DNA of 64,000 nucleotides from Opitutaceae bacterium (GTDB lineage Bacteria; Verrucomicrobiota; Verrucomicrobiia; Opitutales; Opitutaceae), in NCBI GenBank assembly GCA_018402455.1, contig JAGYIG010000001.1, positions 84,164 to 148,163 on the forward strand. Reading direction: 5' to 3'. The notes below the pieces were generated by a model, which saw nothing but the letters and a program-made list of their open reading frames with translations, was not told where the DNA came from and did no database searches. Positions 8,929-17,714 of the stretch are shown piece by piece. Each line of letters starts with the position of its first letter. The first letter of the stretch is position 1. The translations under genes and the position numbers were made by a program.

Positions 8929-9792
8929 ATGACAACCCAGCTCCTTACCGTTTCGCCGGCGGTGGTGCGAGCTAATCCCCGTAAAACCCCCGCCGACACC
9001 CGTCTGCCCTCGCGCAGGCCTCCACCCGAATTCCGGCCGCAGCCGGATCGTCCGACCCCTCCACCGGAGCGGCCCCCGATCAAAGGGGACTGGCGGTATG
9101 AACCGAGCCAGCAACCCACCCGATATGTGTTCGTGATCGGCCTCGCCATCTCGGCCGCGCTTCACGCCATGGCCTTGCTCGCGTTCAATGATCCCGCCGT
9201 CGTCGTCGAGAACACCGATGCGGTGCCCGAGCTGGAAATCACCTTCATGGAGATGCCTCCGATTGAAGAGCTGCCCGATCCGGACGAGGTGTTCGAGGAC
9301 AACGGTCCGCAGGAGGAGATTGATCCCGGGGCCTACGTGCCGATGCAGGCCGATGTGCCCTCGTTTAATTCCGAGGCCGTATTCCAACAGAAGCTCGACC
9401 TGGCTTCGTTGCTGCCAAAACCCGATTTTGATTCGGCCAAGGTGGTTTCGATTCCGCCCCGGATCTCCCGGTCGGGCGTGAGCCCGGCCAAGATGAACGA
9501 CCTCTTTAATCTGGCGGATTTGGACAGTCAGCCGGTTCCCCTGCTGCAACGTCCCCCCGCTTTTCCCTACGAGCTGAGACAGTTGGTTAACTACGCCGAG
9601 GTCGTGGTTGACTTCATCGTCGACAAAAATGGCCGCGTGCCCTGGGCCGCCGTCAAAAGCTCCACCCACTCAGGATTCGAGGATGCGGCGGTCCTCGGGG
9701 TTTCCCGTTGGCAATTCAAACCAGGCACCAAGGCCGGCCGCACGGTTAACACCCGCATGCGTGTCCCGCTACGTTTCCGGGTCACAGATTGA
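8929..9792 (+). CDS. TonB family protein (energy transducer)
   Basis: A 287-residue bitopic protein: a Pro-rich, Arg-rich cytoplasmic N-terminus (about residues 25-50), one membrane helix (about 66-86, YVFVIGLAISAALHAMALLAF), a periplasmic spacer rich in Pro/Glu/Asp, and a C-terminal TonB domain (VVDFIVDKNGRVPWAAV...WQFKPGTKAGRTV, residues about 215-285). It should transmit proton-motive energy to TonB-dependent receptors; the receptor gene at 10.2-12.3 kb is a candidate partner. The long cytoplasmic tail before the helix is unusual compared with classical TonB. No ExbB/ExbD genes are nearby. The start at 8929 is favoured over 8869. Confidence 0.85.
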   Translation: MTTQLLTVSPAVVRANPRKTPADTRLPSRRPPPEFRPQPDRPTPPPERPPIKGDWRYEPSQQPTRYVFVIGLAISAALHAMALLAFNDPAVVVENTDAVPELEITFMEMPPIEELPDPDEVFEDNGPQEEIDPGAYVPMQADVPSFNSEAVFQQKLDLASLLPKPDFDSAKVVSIPPRISRSGVSPAKMNDLFNLADLDSQPVPLLQRPPAFPYELRQLVNYAEVVVDFIVDKNGRVPWAAVKSSTHSGFEDAAVLGVSRWQFKPGTKAGRTVNTRMRVPLRFRVTD

Positions 9793-9841
9793 TCGGCTGA
9801 TCCGATCCTTCGAATAAAGCCAACGGTAGATCCAAGATCCG

Positions 9842-9879
9842 GGCGTCGAACCTCCCAAGGGTTCGACGCCTTTCTTTTT
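9842..9879 (+). terminator. Rho-independent terminator after the TonB gene
   Basis: A perfect 11-bp stem (GGCGTCGAACC at 9842-9852 and its complement at 9860-9870) with a 7-nt loop is followed by TTTCTTTTT. It begins 50 bases after the TonB stop codon. Confidence 0.92.
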
Positions 9880-10177
9880 AGTCGGCGTGGTCCTCGGCCG
9901 CCGCGGGCGCCCGAAAGAGCACCGCCGTGCGCCCAACCGTGCTGATCAAAGCCGACCCCGTGGCCTCCGCCAGCGCCACGAAAAGGAGTTTCCGCACGTT
10001 GCGATCGGTCTCGGAGGCCCGCACTTTCACCAACTGATCCCGCGCCAACCGGCCGTTCAATTCCTTCACCACCGTGGCGGTCAAGCCGTGGTGGCCCACG
10101 TGCAGGCCATCAACCAGCCGTTGGCCTTCGGCCCGGAGGGCCCGGAGCTCAGCCCCGGTGAGTTCAGGAGGATTCAT
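9878..10177 (-). CDS. YhbY-like CRM-domain RNA-binding protein
   Basis: About 99 residues. The pattern LTGAELRALRAEGQRL, then VGHHGLTATVVKELNGRL, RDQLVKVRA and finally ISTVGRTAVLFR is that of the CRM domain, including the GxxG-like loop around GHHGLT. YhbY-type proteins bind pre-50S ribosomal particles and help ribosome assembly. The start at 10177 (MNPPELTG) fits the domain boundary; an upstream in-frame ATG at 10216 would add a Gly-rich leader. The stop lies within the T tract of the TonB terminator on the other strand. Confidence 0.8.
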   Translation of the reverse strand: MNPPELTGAELRALRAEGQRLVDGLHVGHHGLTATVVKELNGRLARDQLVKVRASETDRNVRKLLFVALAEATGSALISTVGRTAVLFRAPAAAEDHAD

Positions 10178-10231
10178 CCTGCCACCCGAACCGAGCCCGC
10201 CCCGCACGTCAATCACCCGACGTCCCGCATC

Positions 10232-12286
10232 CTACCAATACCACCGCATCCCGATCCGGGCGAACCGCGGCGTCGCCAGATCGATCAGCCCGTCGGGGGA
10301 GCGTCCGGACTGCACGTCCTCATCGGTGACATTTTCCACCGCCAGAAAAACTTCCGCGTCGTTGGCCAGGGTTCGACTCACGTGGAGGTCGAAGGTCAGG
10401 GCCTCGGCGAGCACGAGCAGGTTGGCGTCGTCTTCAAACGCCTCGCTGACGTAGCGACTGCCCACGCCGATGGACCACCGGGGCGCCGGTCGCCAGTCAA
10501 AGCCCGCAACCACCGTGTGGCGCGACGCCTGCGGCAGCACCCGATCCGTGGCCGTGTCCCGCGCGTCGCTATATAAGTAGTCGATTCGCCCGCGGAGAGA
10601 TTCGGTGACCTGCCAATGGGCCTCGAACTCGATTCCCGAGATGGTGATGCGGTTCAGGTTCTGTCGTTGGCGGCCCACCCCGCCCGCGGGAACAAACCCC
10701 ACGCCGGGAACAAATCCCGGTCCGACGCCGAGGGTCACGTTGGCCACCGCATCCTCAACTTCGGTCATGAATCCGGTCAGGCGGAAGGACGCCTGCGGAG
10801 TGCGCCAGGTGGACCCCACTTCTACGCCCTGCAGATGCTCGGTCTCCAGATCGGGATTGGCCTCGGTGATGACGCTGCCGACCCGGAAGGGCCGGTAAAA
10901 TTCATTCAGGGTGGGGAGCCGAAACGCCTGATAGGCCGCCGCCTGCCAGGCCCAGTTGTCCGCCGCCTGCCAGACAATTCCCAAGCGGGGATTAAACTCG
11001 GTGGCGGAACGGTCGGCATAGGTCTCGTCCCGCATCCGGCTGCCATCGGTGCGATCGGTCTCCACCCGGCGACCATCGGTTAGTTGCCAATGGTCGACCC
11101 GCACCCCCAGGTCCAGATGCCACGTGGGGGCCAGTGACCGATGGTGGTTGGCAAAAACGCCCGCGGTGCGCTGCTCCCCGCCGGCGATGCGGTTGCGTAA
11201 AAAGGCGTCGCCGCTGCGAAAGTAGTTCTCGCGGGTCTCGCCTCGGACCCACCGCGCGTCGGCGCCCACCGTCGTTTGGTGGTCCGCGCCCGGCCAGGTG
11301 ACTTGCCCGCCCGCGCCGACGGCATCGGCGGGCACGGCGTATTGATCGAGCACGGGTGACTCGGTTTCTCGCGAAGCATCCACCGCCGTGAACAGACTGC
11401 GAAACTCTTGCGTTTGGAGGTAGGCGTGGGTGGCCCATTTCGCCGCCCGCCCCCCCAGGTCCCGGGTGCCGTCCGCCCGGGCGGCGAGCATGAGCTCCTG
11501 ACTGCGGTTGCGTTGCTGGGGCGTGCCATTGCCCCGGTCCTCGGTGAAACCCCGCAGGGTCAACCCACCAGTGGTGCCGGCGGCGGTGCGCCCGGTCCAG
11601 CCCAGCTCCAGGTAGCCTTGCTGCAAATCGGTGCTGCGATCAAGCGGCCCGGCGCTGGCGGGCGCCTTGCGGCGAAACCCGTCGCTGTGCAACCCGCGGG
11701 CTTGAACGGACCACGCCTGATTCCCCGTCCCGTAATGACTGGAAAATTCCGCCAGCACGGTGCCAAAGTCACCGATTTCCCATTGCGCCGCCGAACGATC
11801 CTCAAAGGGCTCGCGCTGGGAGCGAACCTGGATGGTGCCACCCATCGCCGCACTGCCCCAGCTGCCCGATCCGCCACCGCGCACAATCTCGACGGCCGCC
11901 AGATCAAGCTGGGAAGTCTTGGACCAGGCCACCCATCCGCCAAACGGATCATTCAGCGGAATACCGTCCACCAGCACGAGGGTGCGCCCTGCGCCGCTGG
12001 GGCCGATGTTGCGCAGGGAGACCCCCTGCGCCGTCGGGTTGGCGGACAGACTGCCGGTGCGGCGAAACAGCTGAAACGCGGCCGACGCCTTCAGCTTGTC
12101 ATCCAGCGCCAGGGCGGGAGAGGCGCGGAGGGTTTCCGCGGAAAACAGGTCCACCACCAGGGGCACCTCCGCCGCCGGCAACGCCTCCCGGGACACACTC
12201 ACCACCAGCGGAGCGAGCATTTGAGCCGTTCCGACGGTGGCGCTCAGGACGGCGCCGAGGAGGAGAGGGGGGAGCGTGATCTTCAA
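10232..12286 (-). CDS. TonB-dependent outer-membrane receptor
   Basis: A 684-residue receptor with a signal peptide (about 21 residues, ending at VGTAQ). The plug domain spans about residues 40-155 (KLKASAAFQLFRRTG, VSLRNIGPSGAGRTLVLVDG, VEIVRGGGSGSWGSAAMGG), followed by a 22-strand-type barrel and a C-terminal aromatic strand ending WYW. Size and absence of a carbohydrate SusC-type extension suggest a siderophore, cobalamin or metal-chelate receptor, but the ligand is not deducible. Its start overlaps the stop of the DUF2071 gene by 4 bases (ATGA), so the two are translationally coupled. Confidence 0.9.
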   Translation of the reverse strand: MKITLPPLLLGAVLSATVGTAQMLAPLVVSVSREALPAAEVPLVVDLFSAETLRASPALALDDKLKASAAFQLFRRTGSLSANPTAQGVSLRNIGPSGAGRTLVLVDGIPLNDPFGGWVAWSKTSQLDLAAVEIVRGGGSGSWGSAAMGGTIQVRSQREPFEDRSAAQWEIGDFGTVLAEFSSHYGTGNQAWSVQARGLHSDGFRRKAPASAGPLDRSTDLQQGYLELGWTGRTAAGTTGGLTLRGFTEDRGNGTPQQRNRSQELMLAARADGTRDLGGRAAKWATHAYLQTQEFRSLFTAVDASRETESPVLDQYAVPADAVGAGGQVTWPGADHQTTVGADARWVRGETRENYFRSGDAFLRNRIAGGEQRTAGVFANHHRSLAPTWHLDLGVRVDHWQLTDGRRVETDRTDGSRMRDETYADRSATEFNPRLGIVWQAADNWAWQAAAYQAFRLPTLNEFYRPFRVGSVITEANPDLETEHLQGVEVGSTWRTPQASFRLTGFMTEVEDAVANVTLGVGPGFVPGVGFVPAGGVGRQRQNLNRITISGIEFEAHWQVTESLRGRIDYLYSDARDTATDRVLPQASRHTVVAGFDWRPAPRWSIGVGSRYVSEAFEDDANLLVLAEALTFDLHVSRTLANDAEVFLAVENVTDEDVQSGRSPDGLIDLATPRFARIGMRWYW

Positions 12287-13029
12287 ACGGTTTTAAGTAA
12301 CGGGTAAATGGATACGGAAACCCCGGGACTGGCGAGGGCGTGATCGGCAGGACGATTCGGGGCGGTCCAACCTTGGTCAACCCAGAGGGCGCTCTCGGCT
12401 TGGCGCACGTTGACGGAGCGGATCGCGTAAGGGGGGTGCCACACTTGGCCACGGTGCAGCCGACCCCGGTGGGCGCTGAAAAGCAGGTAGCGCTCGACCA
12501 GAAAGAACGCCAACGAGCCGGGAGCAGCCCCACCGGCCTCGCCGGTGGGTTCCCATTCGAAGTGGCTCCCCCCGTCCGTGGCCCGGCGGGTGGAATGAAA
12601 CTCAGCGGCCCGGGTCGCCGCGGGCCGGCGCCCGACTTGGCGGGCCCCGACGTAGTTGAGCCCAAACAGTCGCCGAGCCACGGCGGTGGCGATGCGTTGA
12701 TTGCAGTCGAGGGAGTAAAACCATACGCCCGGTTCCCCGTTTTTATCGAAGACGTAGGTCCGCAGATTGAGTTCGAGAAACCACGAGAGGCCGGGGACCG
12801 GCGGCAGCCACCGCGGGCGCACCGCGTCCATCCAAAAGGGCACCACTCCCATCCAGGCGACACCTTCGTGTGTGTCCACCGTGAGTCCGGCCGGCAGCGA
12901 GGCTTGGATCTCCTCCGCGGGCCACCGCCAGTGCAGAAACAGCAGGTCCGACCAGCGTTGATACATGACCGGCGCCCCCGCCGGGCGGTCGCGGGCCCGG
13001 AGACGTTGATCGAGTGATGGAGCAGGCAT
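12283..13029 (-). CDS. DUF2071 (YqjF-like) family protein
   Basis: A 248-residue soluble protein with the YqjF/DUF2071 pattern: LHWRWPAEEIQASLPAGLTVDTHEG near the N-terminus, then WMGVVPFWMDAVRPR, LELNLRTYV and GVWFYSLDCNQ. Function is unknown; the fold is related to acetoacetate decarboxylase. It is directly upstream of, and overlaps by 4 bases, the TonB-dependent receptor, so both are made together. No signal peptide. Confidence 0.85.
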   Translation of the reverse strand: MPAPSLDQRLRARDRPAGAPVMYQRWSDLLFLHWRWPAEEIQASLPAGLTVDTHEGVAWMGVVPFWMDAVRPRWLPPVPGLSWFLELNLRTYVFDKNGEPGVWFYSLDCNQRIATAVARRLFGLNYVGARQVGRRPAATRAAEFHSTRRATDGGSHFEWEPTGEAGGAAPGSLAFFLVERYLLFSAHRGRLHRGQVWHPPYAIRSVNVRQAESALWVDQGWTAPNRPADHALASPGVSVSIYPLLKTV

Positions 13030-13192
13030 GCCTTAACCTGCAGAACGGAGGGGAAGTTTGCCACTCTCCCCCGCAATTCGTGAACCCGACACCGGTCCAG
13101 CGGGGCTGGCCGACAATATGCCGAGTTCGGCGGAAGACGGGGGCGCATAACCCGGAGGGGATGCGGTCCGCTCGTTCATGCCTAAGCCCGCC

Positions 13193-14044
13193 CTAGTTGG
13201 CGGAGTCCAACTCGCGAATCCGCACCATCCGATACTCGAGTTCGGCCCACTCGGCCTGCAGGGAAATATGTCCGGAGTCCAGCGGTTGCCACTGGCCGGT
13301 CTCGTCCCGGTAGCGCATGTCCCGCACCTCGTTCACCCGTTTACCGTTGAGGTAGTAGGTCGCGTGGTCGGCGCCGTCGACGATCACTTCGGCCAGATTC
13401 CATTCCCCGTGCGGCTTGGTCGCCGCGACGGAGGTGTAGCTCGCACCCGGCAACTCTTCGTTGGCGGGGTGGCTTCCGCCCAACTCGAGAACGGGCCCCG
13501 TGGGATCGTAGTAGAAAGCAGTGCCGTCCGGCACCGCCCGGGCCCGCGCCCGCGTATTTCCGATGATCCAAATATCCCCGGTGACATAGGGGGCTCCCGG
13601 CTCCCCTCCGCCCAGCTGCATTTCGACCGATGGAGGCCAGACCGCTCCGATATCCGTGTGGAGATGAAAGAGGATGCCCGCATCCCGGACAGCGGCATGG
13701 CGGGGCTGGAAGCGGTGGTCCCGCCACCGGTATTCGACCTGCAGGTGGAATCGCGAAAACGTCGCGGTCGTGCGCAGGTTGGCGCTGAATTGTTTGGTGC
13801 GATTGGGGGCATCCCGGTAGACGTGAATGCTCCCGTCGTGGACGGAGAAGATGTCCTCCAGCGGGAGACTGGTTTCGTTGCCCCGCTGGCCGAGGTGTGC
13901 CACCCAGCCCGTCAGCGATTGCCCGTCGAACAGGACCGTCCAGCTCTGGGTCTCGGCGGGGACGGGCGGTTCGGCACTGTCGGCCCACCCGCTCGCGCCG
14001 AACAGAGCCGTGATGCCCCAGAGGATGAGTTGACGGGGTCTCAT
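13193..14044 (-). CDS. Exported DUF1080 (3-keto-disaccharide hydrolase-type) protein
   Basis: 283 residues with a signal peptide (MRPRQLILWGITALFGASGWADS). The DUF1080 concanavalin-like jelly roll follows: WTVLFDGQSLTGW, then FHLQVEYRWRD, GILFHL, VEMQLGGGEPG, WNLAEVIVDG, YYLNGKRVNEV and HISLQAEWAELEYRMVRI, all typical of the family. Some members cleave 3-keto-glycosides. The family is abundant in Planctomycetes and Verrucomicrobia. It is transcribed leftward, 75 bases after the next upstream gene's stop at 14119. Confidence 0.88.
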   Translation of the reverse strand: MRPRQLILWGITALFGASGWADSAEPPVPAETQSWTVLFDGQSLTGWVAHLGQRGNETSLPLEDIFSVHDGSIHVYRDAPNRTKQFSANLRTTATFSRFHLQVEYRWRDHRFQPRHAAVRDAGILFHLHTDIGAVWPPSVEMQLGGGEPGAPYVTGDIWIIGNTRARARAVPDGTAFYYDPTGPVLELGGSHPANEELPGASYTSVAATKPHGEWNLAEVIVDGADHATYYLNGKRVNEVRDMRYRDETGQWQPLDSGHISLQAEWAELEYRMVRIRELDSAN

Positions 14045-14118
14045 ATCAGTAGGGCCGGAGGAAAGAGGTCCGCCTCACGTCGGCTGGGTTGGCGAAACGA
14101 GGGGGGGCGGGTCGGGAC

Positions 14119-14562
14119 TCAATCCTCGTCAGGCTTCTTGTAGGCCTTGTGACTGCTGCGCTGCTGGTCGCGCAGGGCGTCCACCAGCTCATTGGCCTTC
14201 TCGTTGTCGTCGGCTTCCAATGCCGCCTTCAGCTCGGTCAATAGGTCGATGAATTTCTGCATCTCCTTTTTGTAACCCGCCACGAAGTCGGCCTGCTCGG
14301 CGGCGGGCTGGTCTGCCGTCCACGCGGGATCGTGGTCGATTGAGGCCCGCGCCGCGGCCAGCATCTCGCCGGCCATTTCCGCCGCTTCCGCATTCTTGGC
14401 CGGGTCGCGCACGGCCCGGCGGAGGGATCGGAAGGTCTTGCCGATGACCTCCATTTGCTCACCGAGTTCGGTGTGGCCGTGGTCCTCGGCGGGGAGCGGC
14501 AAGACGGGCAAAACCAAGCCGAAGGCGAGTAACAACGCGAGGGGGTGACGGATCATTTTCAT
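14119..14562 (-). CDS. Exported cytochrome b562-like four-helix protein
   Basis: 147 residues with a signal peptide ending near LPAED. The mature part aligns with E. coli cytochrome b562: ELGEQMEVIGKTFRSL matches the first helix carrying the heme-ligand Met, and LRDQQRSSHKAYKKP matches the last helix carrying the heme-ligand His. Both ligand positions are kept (Met in EQMEVI, His in SSHKAYKK). It is therefore a likely periplasmic heme b protein of unknown role, though heme-free homologues exist. It follows the pseudouridine synthase at a distance of about 150 bases once that gene's frameshift is corrected. Confidence 0.65.
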   Translation of the reverse strand: MKMIRHPLALLLAFGLVLPVLPLPAEDHGHTELGEQMEVIGKTFRSLRRAVRDPAKNAEAAEMAGEMLAAARASIDHDPAWTADQPAAEQADFVAGYKKEMQKFIDLLTELKAALEADDNEKANELVDALRDQQRSSHKAYKKPDED

Positions 14563-14710
14563 GGACGGTAAATCAACGGGGGGAACGAGGGGGAGAAGCT
14601 ATAGGATGCAAATTTTTGTTCCCGGCTCAATCCTTGGAATCGGGAAATAGGCCCGGCGGCGGGAGTAAGGTCGACTTCGCCGGGGCCCCGATGGGTTTCG
14701 CCGGATCTGC

Positions 14711-15401
14711 TTACCCTTCCAAGGTGTCCAACGGCATTTCGCGCCACTCCCCGACCGGGAGGTCGGTCAGATCGAGCGGCCCGAAGCGCCGACTGAAAGC
14801 GATCTGCTGCTCGGGGCTTGGCGAACATCCGCCGGACTTGGTGGTATTTGCCTTCAATCAAGGTCAGCTCGGCGACGCGGGGCTCGCGGATGACCAAGGT
14901 GGCCGGAGCCAACGGAGCTTTTTCGCCTTCCAACTCCAAGGTGCCGGCGCCGAAAAGCGGGATCAGGTCCGGATCGAGGTCGCGGTCCACGGTCGCGCGG
15001 TAGACTTTGGGCACCTTGTGTTTTGGCGAGGTGAGGCGGTGGACCAATGGGGATTGGTCCGTGAGCAGGATCAGGCCGCTGGTGTCCTTATCGAGGCGGC
15101 CGACCGAAGTGACAACCGGATTGCGGGCCCGCCAGCGGTCCGGCAGCAGGTCATAAATCGAGGGCCCCTCGCGGACATCGTGCGAACAGACCAAGCCGGT
15201 CGGTTTGTGCAGCAGCAGCAGCAGACCGGCGGGATGGTCCAACGGTTCCCCGTCCACGCGGACCTGCGCGGGGTCGGCCTTTTGGCCGCTGTTGCGAGCG
15301 ACGGTGCCGCCCACGGTGACGCGGCCCCGCGTCACCCAATGGCGCGCATCGCTGCGCGAGCAGTAGCCGAGGTTGGCGAGGAGTTGGTCGAGACGTCGCA
15401 T
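14711..15401 (-). pseudogene. RsuA-type 16S rRNA pseudouridine synthase, frameshifted near the C-terminus
   Basis: An S4 domain (about residues 1-60, RRLDQLLANLGYCSRSDARHWV) is followed by the catalytic domain with motif GRLDKDTSGLILLT containing the nucleophile Asp, and KVYRATV and YHQVRRMFA. After MFA the frame is lost: removing one base near 14818 restores SPEQQIAFSRRFGPLDL, then LPVGEWREMPLDTLEG and a stop at 14711. As read, the frame would run on to 14559 with meaningless sequence and create a false overlap with the downstream gene. Either a sequencing insertion or a real recent frameshift; the rest is intact, so the function may well be present. Confidence 0.82.
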
Positions 15402-15490
15402 GGCCGGAAAGCATTAGGATCAAGGCTGAGCCGAGCGAAGCGAGACCGAACGTTGCAGCCCGCCCGTGGTTACATCCTACTTGCCGCCGG

Positions 15491-16672
15491 ATGCGTTGGA
15501 TGTTCCTCAGCTTTGCCGTGGTGCTCGCGGCCCTCTCCAGCCTGACTTGGGTGCCGGCTTGGCATGTCGTGGTGTGGCAGGCGGCGCTGTTGGCGGGCGA
15601 GTTTGGCCACTACCTGGGATTGGTCGCGTTGGTGCTCGTCTGTGTGGTGATCGCCTACGGCGCAGTGGTGGTGGAGCCGGATCAACCGTATTGGGGCGTT
15701 GGGGGCGTCGCGCTTGGGCTTGGCCTTATCGCGACGGTGATGTTTTTCACCCCGACCGGTTATGCCACCAAGATCGCCCAGCGGCTTCCGGCCAAAATGG
15801 AAGCCGCGTTTGGCGTCGAACCCGCTTCGTCCCGCCCACTGAATTTGCGCCGCATGTGGCTCCCGCTGCCCGCCGGGGAGCGGGTCTCTGTTGCAACGCA
15901 CATCTTTACGCCGACCACTTGGCCGCAGGTGCTGAAACTGGATTTTTATCCGACCGCGACCGCCCAGGCTCCCGTGGTGATTGTGGTCCACGGTGGAGGT
16001 TGGGACGGCGGTGCCCGCGACCAGATTCCGCACTTCAACCACTGGCTGGCCGGGCAGGGCTACAACGTCGCCGCGATCAGCTACCGATTGGCCCCGCAGT
16101 ATCCTTGGCCCGCTCAGCGGGAAGACATCCGGCAGGCGATCGCATGGCTCAAGGCCAACGCGAGCCCCCTGCAGATCGACGCCAGTCGCATCGTGCTCCT
16201 GGGCCGTTCGGCAGGCGCCCAAATCGCGAGTGCCGTGGCCTACGGGGAGCCCGATCCCGCCGTGCGGGGGTTCATTGGCCTCTACGGCGTCTACGATATG
16301 AATTTTGTCTGGTCGATTTCCCGGTCCGACGACGTGCTCAACTCGATCAAGCTCATGGAGCAATTTCTCGGCGGAGCGCCCACGCCGGCGAATCAAGCCG
16401 ACTACGATTCCGCCAGTGCCCAAGGTCTGGTCAGGCCCGGCGAGACCCCACCCACGCTTCTCCTCCACGGCACGGTGGACACCCTCTGCTGGGTCAAACA
16501 CAGCCAACGCCTCGCGGACCAGCTCCAACACTCCGCGGTCCCCCACGCCTTGATCGAACTCCCCTGGGCCGTCCACGCCTTCGACTACAATCTCACCGGC
16601 CCCGGCGGCCAAATCACCACCTACGCGATCAAAACCTTCCTTGATGAGATTTTCTCAATCGAAAAATCTTAA
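15491..16672 (+). CDS. Membrane-anchored alpha/beta hydrolase (HSL/carboxylesterase-like)
   Basis: 393 residues. The N-terminal ~95 residues contain about three hydrophobic helices, then an alpha/beta hydrolase domain with the oxyanion motif VVHGGGWDGG, the nucleophile elbow GRSAGAQ (Ser), the acid in LLHGTVDTLCW and the His in PWAVHAFDYN. The arrangement fits hormone-sensitive-lipase-like esterases facing the periplasm. The last ~30 codons are duplicated, in diverged form, about 1 kb downstream beyond a VapBC module, so this gene's 3' end appears to have been rearranged. Confidence 0.85.
   Translation: MRWMFLSFAVVLAALSSLTWVPAWHVVVWQAALLAGEFGHYLGLVALVLVCVVIAYGAVVVEPDQPYWGVGGVALGLGLIATVMFFTPTGYATKIAQRLPAKMEAAFGVEPASSRPLNLRRMWLPLPAGERVSVATHIFTPTTWPQVLKLDFYPTATAQAPVVIVVHGGGWDGGARDQIPHFNHWLAGQGYNVAAISYRLAPQYPWPAQREDIRQAIAWLKANASPLQIDASRIVLLGRSAGAQIASAVAYGEPDPAVRGFIGLYGVYDMNFVWSISRSDDVLNSIKLMEQFLGGAPTPANQADYDSASAQGLVRPGETPPTLLLHGTVDTLCWVKHSQRLADQLQHSAVPHALIELPWAVHAFDYNLTGPGGQITTYAIKTFLDEIFSIEKS
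16583..16672 (+). repeat. Esterase 3'-end repeat, copy 1 (in the live gene)
   Basis: This segment encodes DYNLTGPGGQITTYAIKTFL and the last residues of the esterase. Copy 2 at 17631-17714 encodes DYNLTGPGGQITTYAIKPFL then DQIVSIE and a stop. The first ~50 bases are nearly identical, the remainder diverged. Confidence 0.9.
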
Positions 16673-16897
16673 GTCGGCGCGCTCAAGGATGAGTTCGTTG
16701 AAATTCAAGCAATGCCCTTTTTCATCCTTGGTCCCAAACCGCCGAAACCATAACTAACAAACCCGTTCCAACTGTCCAACCGACGGGGTCCACTTCATCT
16801 TGGAATTGTCGGCAGAGGCAGCGAAACGGGACGTTGTATTACGCTTTACGAAAGCAACACCATTTAGGGTTCGATTTTTGATGAATCGATTCCTGAG
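16673..16897. other. Gap between esterase and VapC toxin gene
   Basis: 225 bases with no recognisable gene or hairpin, lower in GC than its neighbours; it probably came in with the toxin-antitoxin module. Confidence 0.4.
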
Positions 16898-17320
16898 TCA
16901 GCGATCAAACAACGAAATGAGGCCTGAGTTTTGCGCTTCTTGAGCGAGTTTCTTGTCGAGGGTTGCCAGGGGGAGGTTGCGGCGCAAAGCCAGCTCAAGG
17001 TAGGAGGCATCGTAGCTCGTAAGCTGGTGGGATTCGGCAATGGCAAGGGTTTGGGACCAAGCCTGATTGACGGTTTCATCGTCGACGTGGATCTCGAAAG
17101 AATTGAGCGCAGTGAGAAATCCGGTGATTCCCGCTTCATCGATACGGCCGCGCTTTTTTGCGCCCAACAACACGTTGGCCAGCTCGAGGTGCCATAAACT
17201 GGGGACCCATACCTCGGCTCCGTTGGTAACCGTGGTCAGAAGCGCGTCGGTTGCGTCGGTCGCCTCGGATCCGAACACCCAAGGCAGGGTGGCGGAACAA
17301 TCCAACACCAGCGCTCTCAC
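16898..17320 (-). CDS. vapC: VapC-family PIN-domain toxin
   Basis: A 140-residue PIN-domain ribonuclease. Acidic residues of the active site can be placed: Asp in LVLDCSA at the start, Glu in WHLELANVL, Asp in SYDASYLELA and Asp in LATLDKKLA. VapC toxins cut tRNA or rRNA. The start overlaps the stop of the antitoxin gene by 4 bases (ATGA), the standard antitoxin-first coupling. The module is oriented against the surrounding genes and lies between duplicated esterase 3' ends. Confidence 0.9.
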   Translation of the reverse strand: MRALVLDCSATLPWVFGSEATDATDALLTTVTNGAEVWVPSLWHLELANVLLGAKKRGRIDEAGITGFLTALNSFEIHVDDETVNQAWSQTLAIAESHQLTSYDASYLELALRRNLPLATLDKKLAQEAQNSGLISLFDR

Positions 17321-17568
17321 CGGCGCCCCTCAGCGATCAAGGCTTTGGCATCAAGGCCATCGAGTGAGTAGCGTTGCTGAAACGAGCGAAGCGTTTTGCT
17401 CGCCCGTTCTCGGGCCGACTGATCATCCGCCGCCACCGCGACCATCCTAACCACGGGTTTCTCGTGTTTGGTGATGGTGATCTCAGCACCGCGCCCCACT
17501 TGGGCAATCAGTTCCGAAAAACGGTTTTTGGCTTCGAAAGCCCCGATGGTGCGAGTTTTGGACTTCAC
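17317..17568 (-). CDS. vapB: Phd/YefM-type antitoxin of the VapBC module
   Basis: 83 residues. The N-terminal IGAFEAKNRFSELIAQV and the strand ITITKHEKPVVRMV are the DNA-binding Phd/YefM fold; the charged C-terminal tail (QRYSLDGLDAKALIAEGRR) would wrap the toxin. It should bind the promoter upstream of 17568 and repress the operon together with VapC. Confidence 0.9.
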   Translation of the reverse strand: MKSKTRTIGAFEAKNRFSELIAQVGRGAEITITKHEKPVVRMVAVAADDQSARERASKTLRSFQQRYSLDGLDAKALIAEGRR

Positions 17569-17630
17569 ACAAACAGGCTTGTTAAACAGGCCTGATTGTC
17601 AAGTTCGATGGTAGCAGCGGTTTGGTCTCC

Positions 17631-17714
17631 GACTACAACCTCACCGGCCCCGGTGGCCAAATCACCACCTACGCGATCAAACCCTTTTTGGATCAAATCG
17701 TCTCGATCGAATAG
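17631..17714 (+). repeat. Esterase 3'-end repeat, copy 2 (orphan fragment)
   Basis: An 84-base remnant of the esterase 3' end, in the same orientation as copy 1, ending in a TAG. It has no start of its own. It probably marks where the original gene ended before the VapBC DNA arrived. Confidence 0.88.

Noticed and set aside
14559..14718. Extended reading of the pseudouridine synthase to 14559 with a 4-base overlap of the cytochrome-like gene
   Set aside because: The tail is Arg/Ser/Pro-rich noise that arises only after a frame error; the correct frame ends at 14711.
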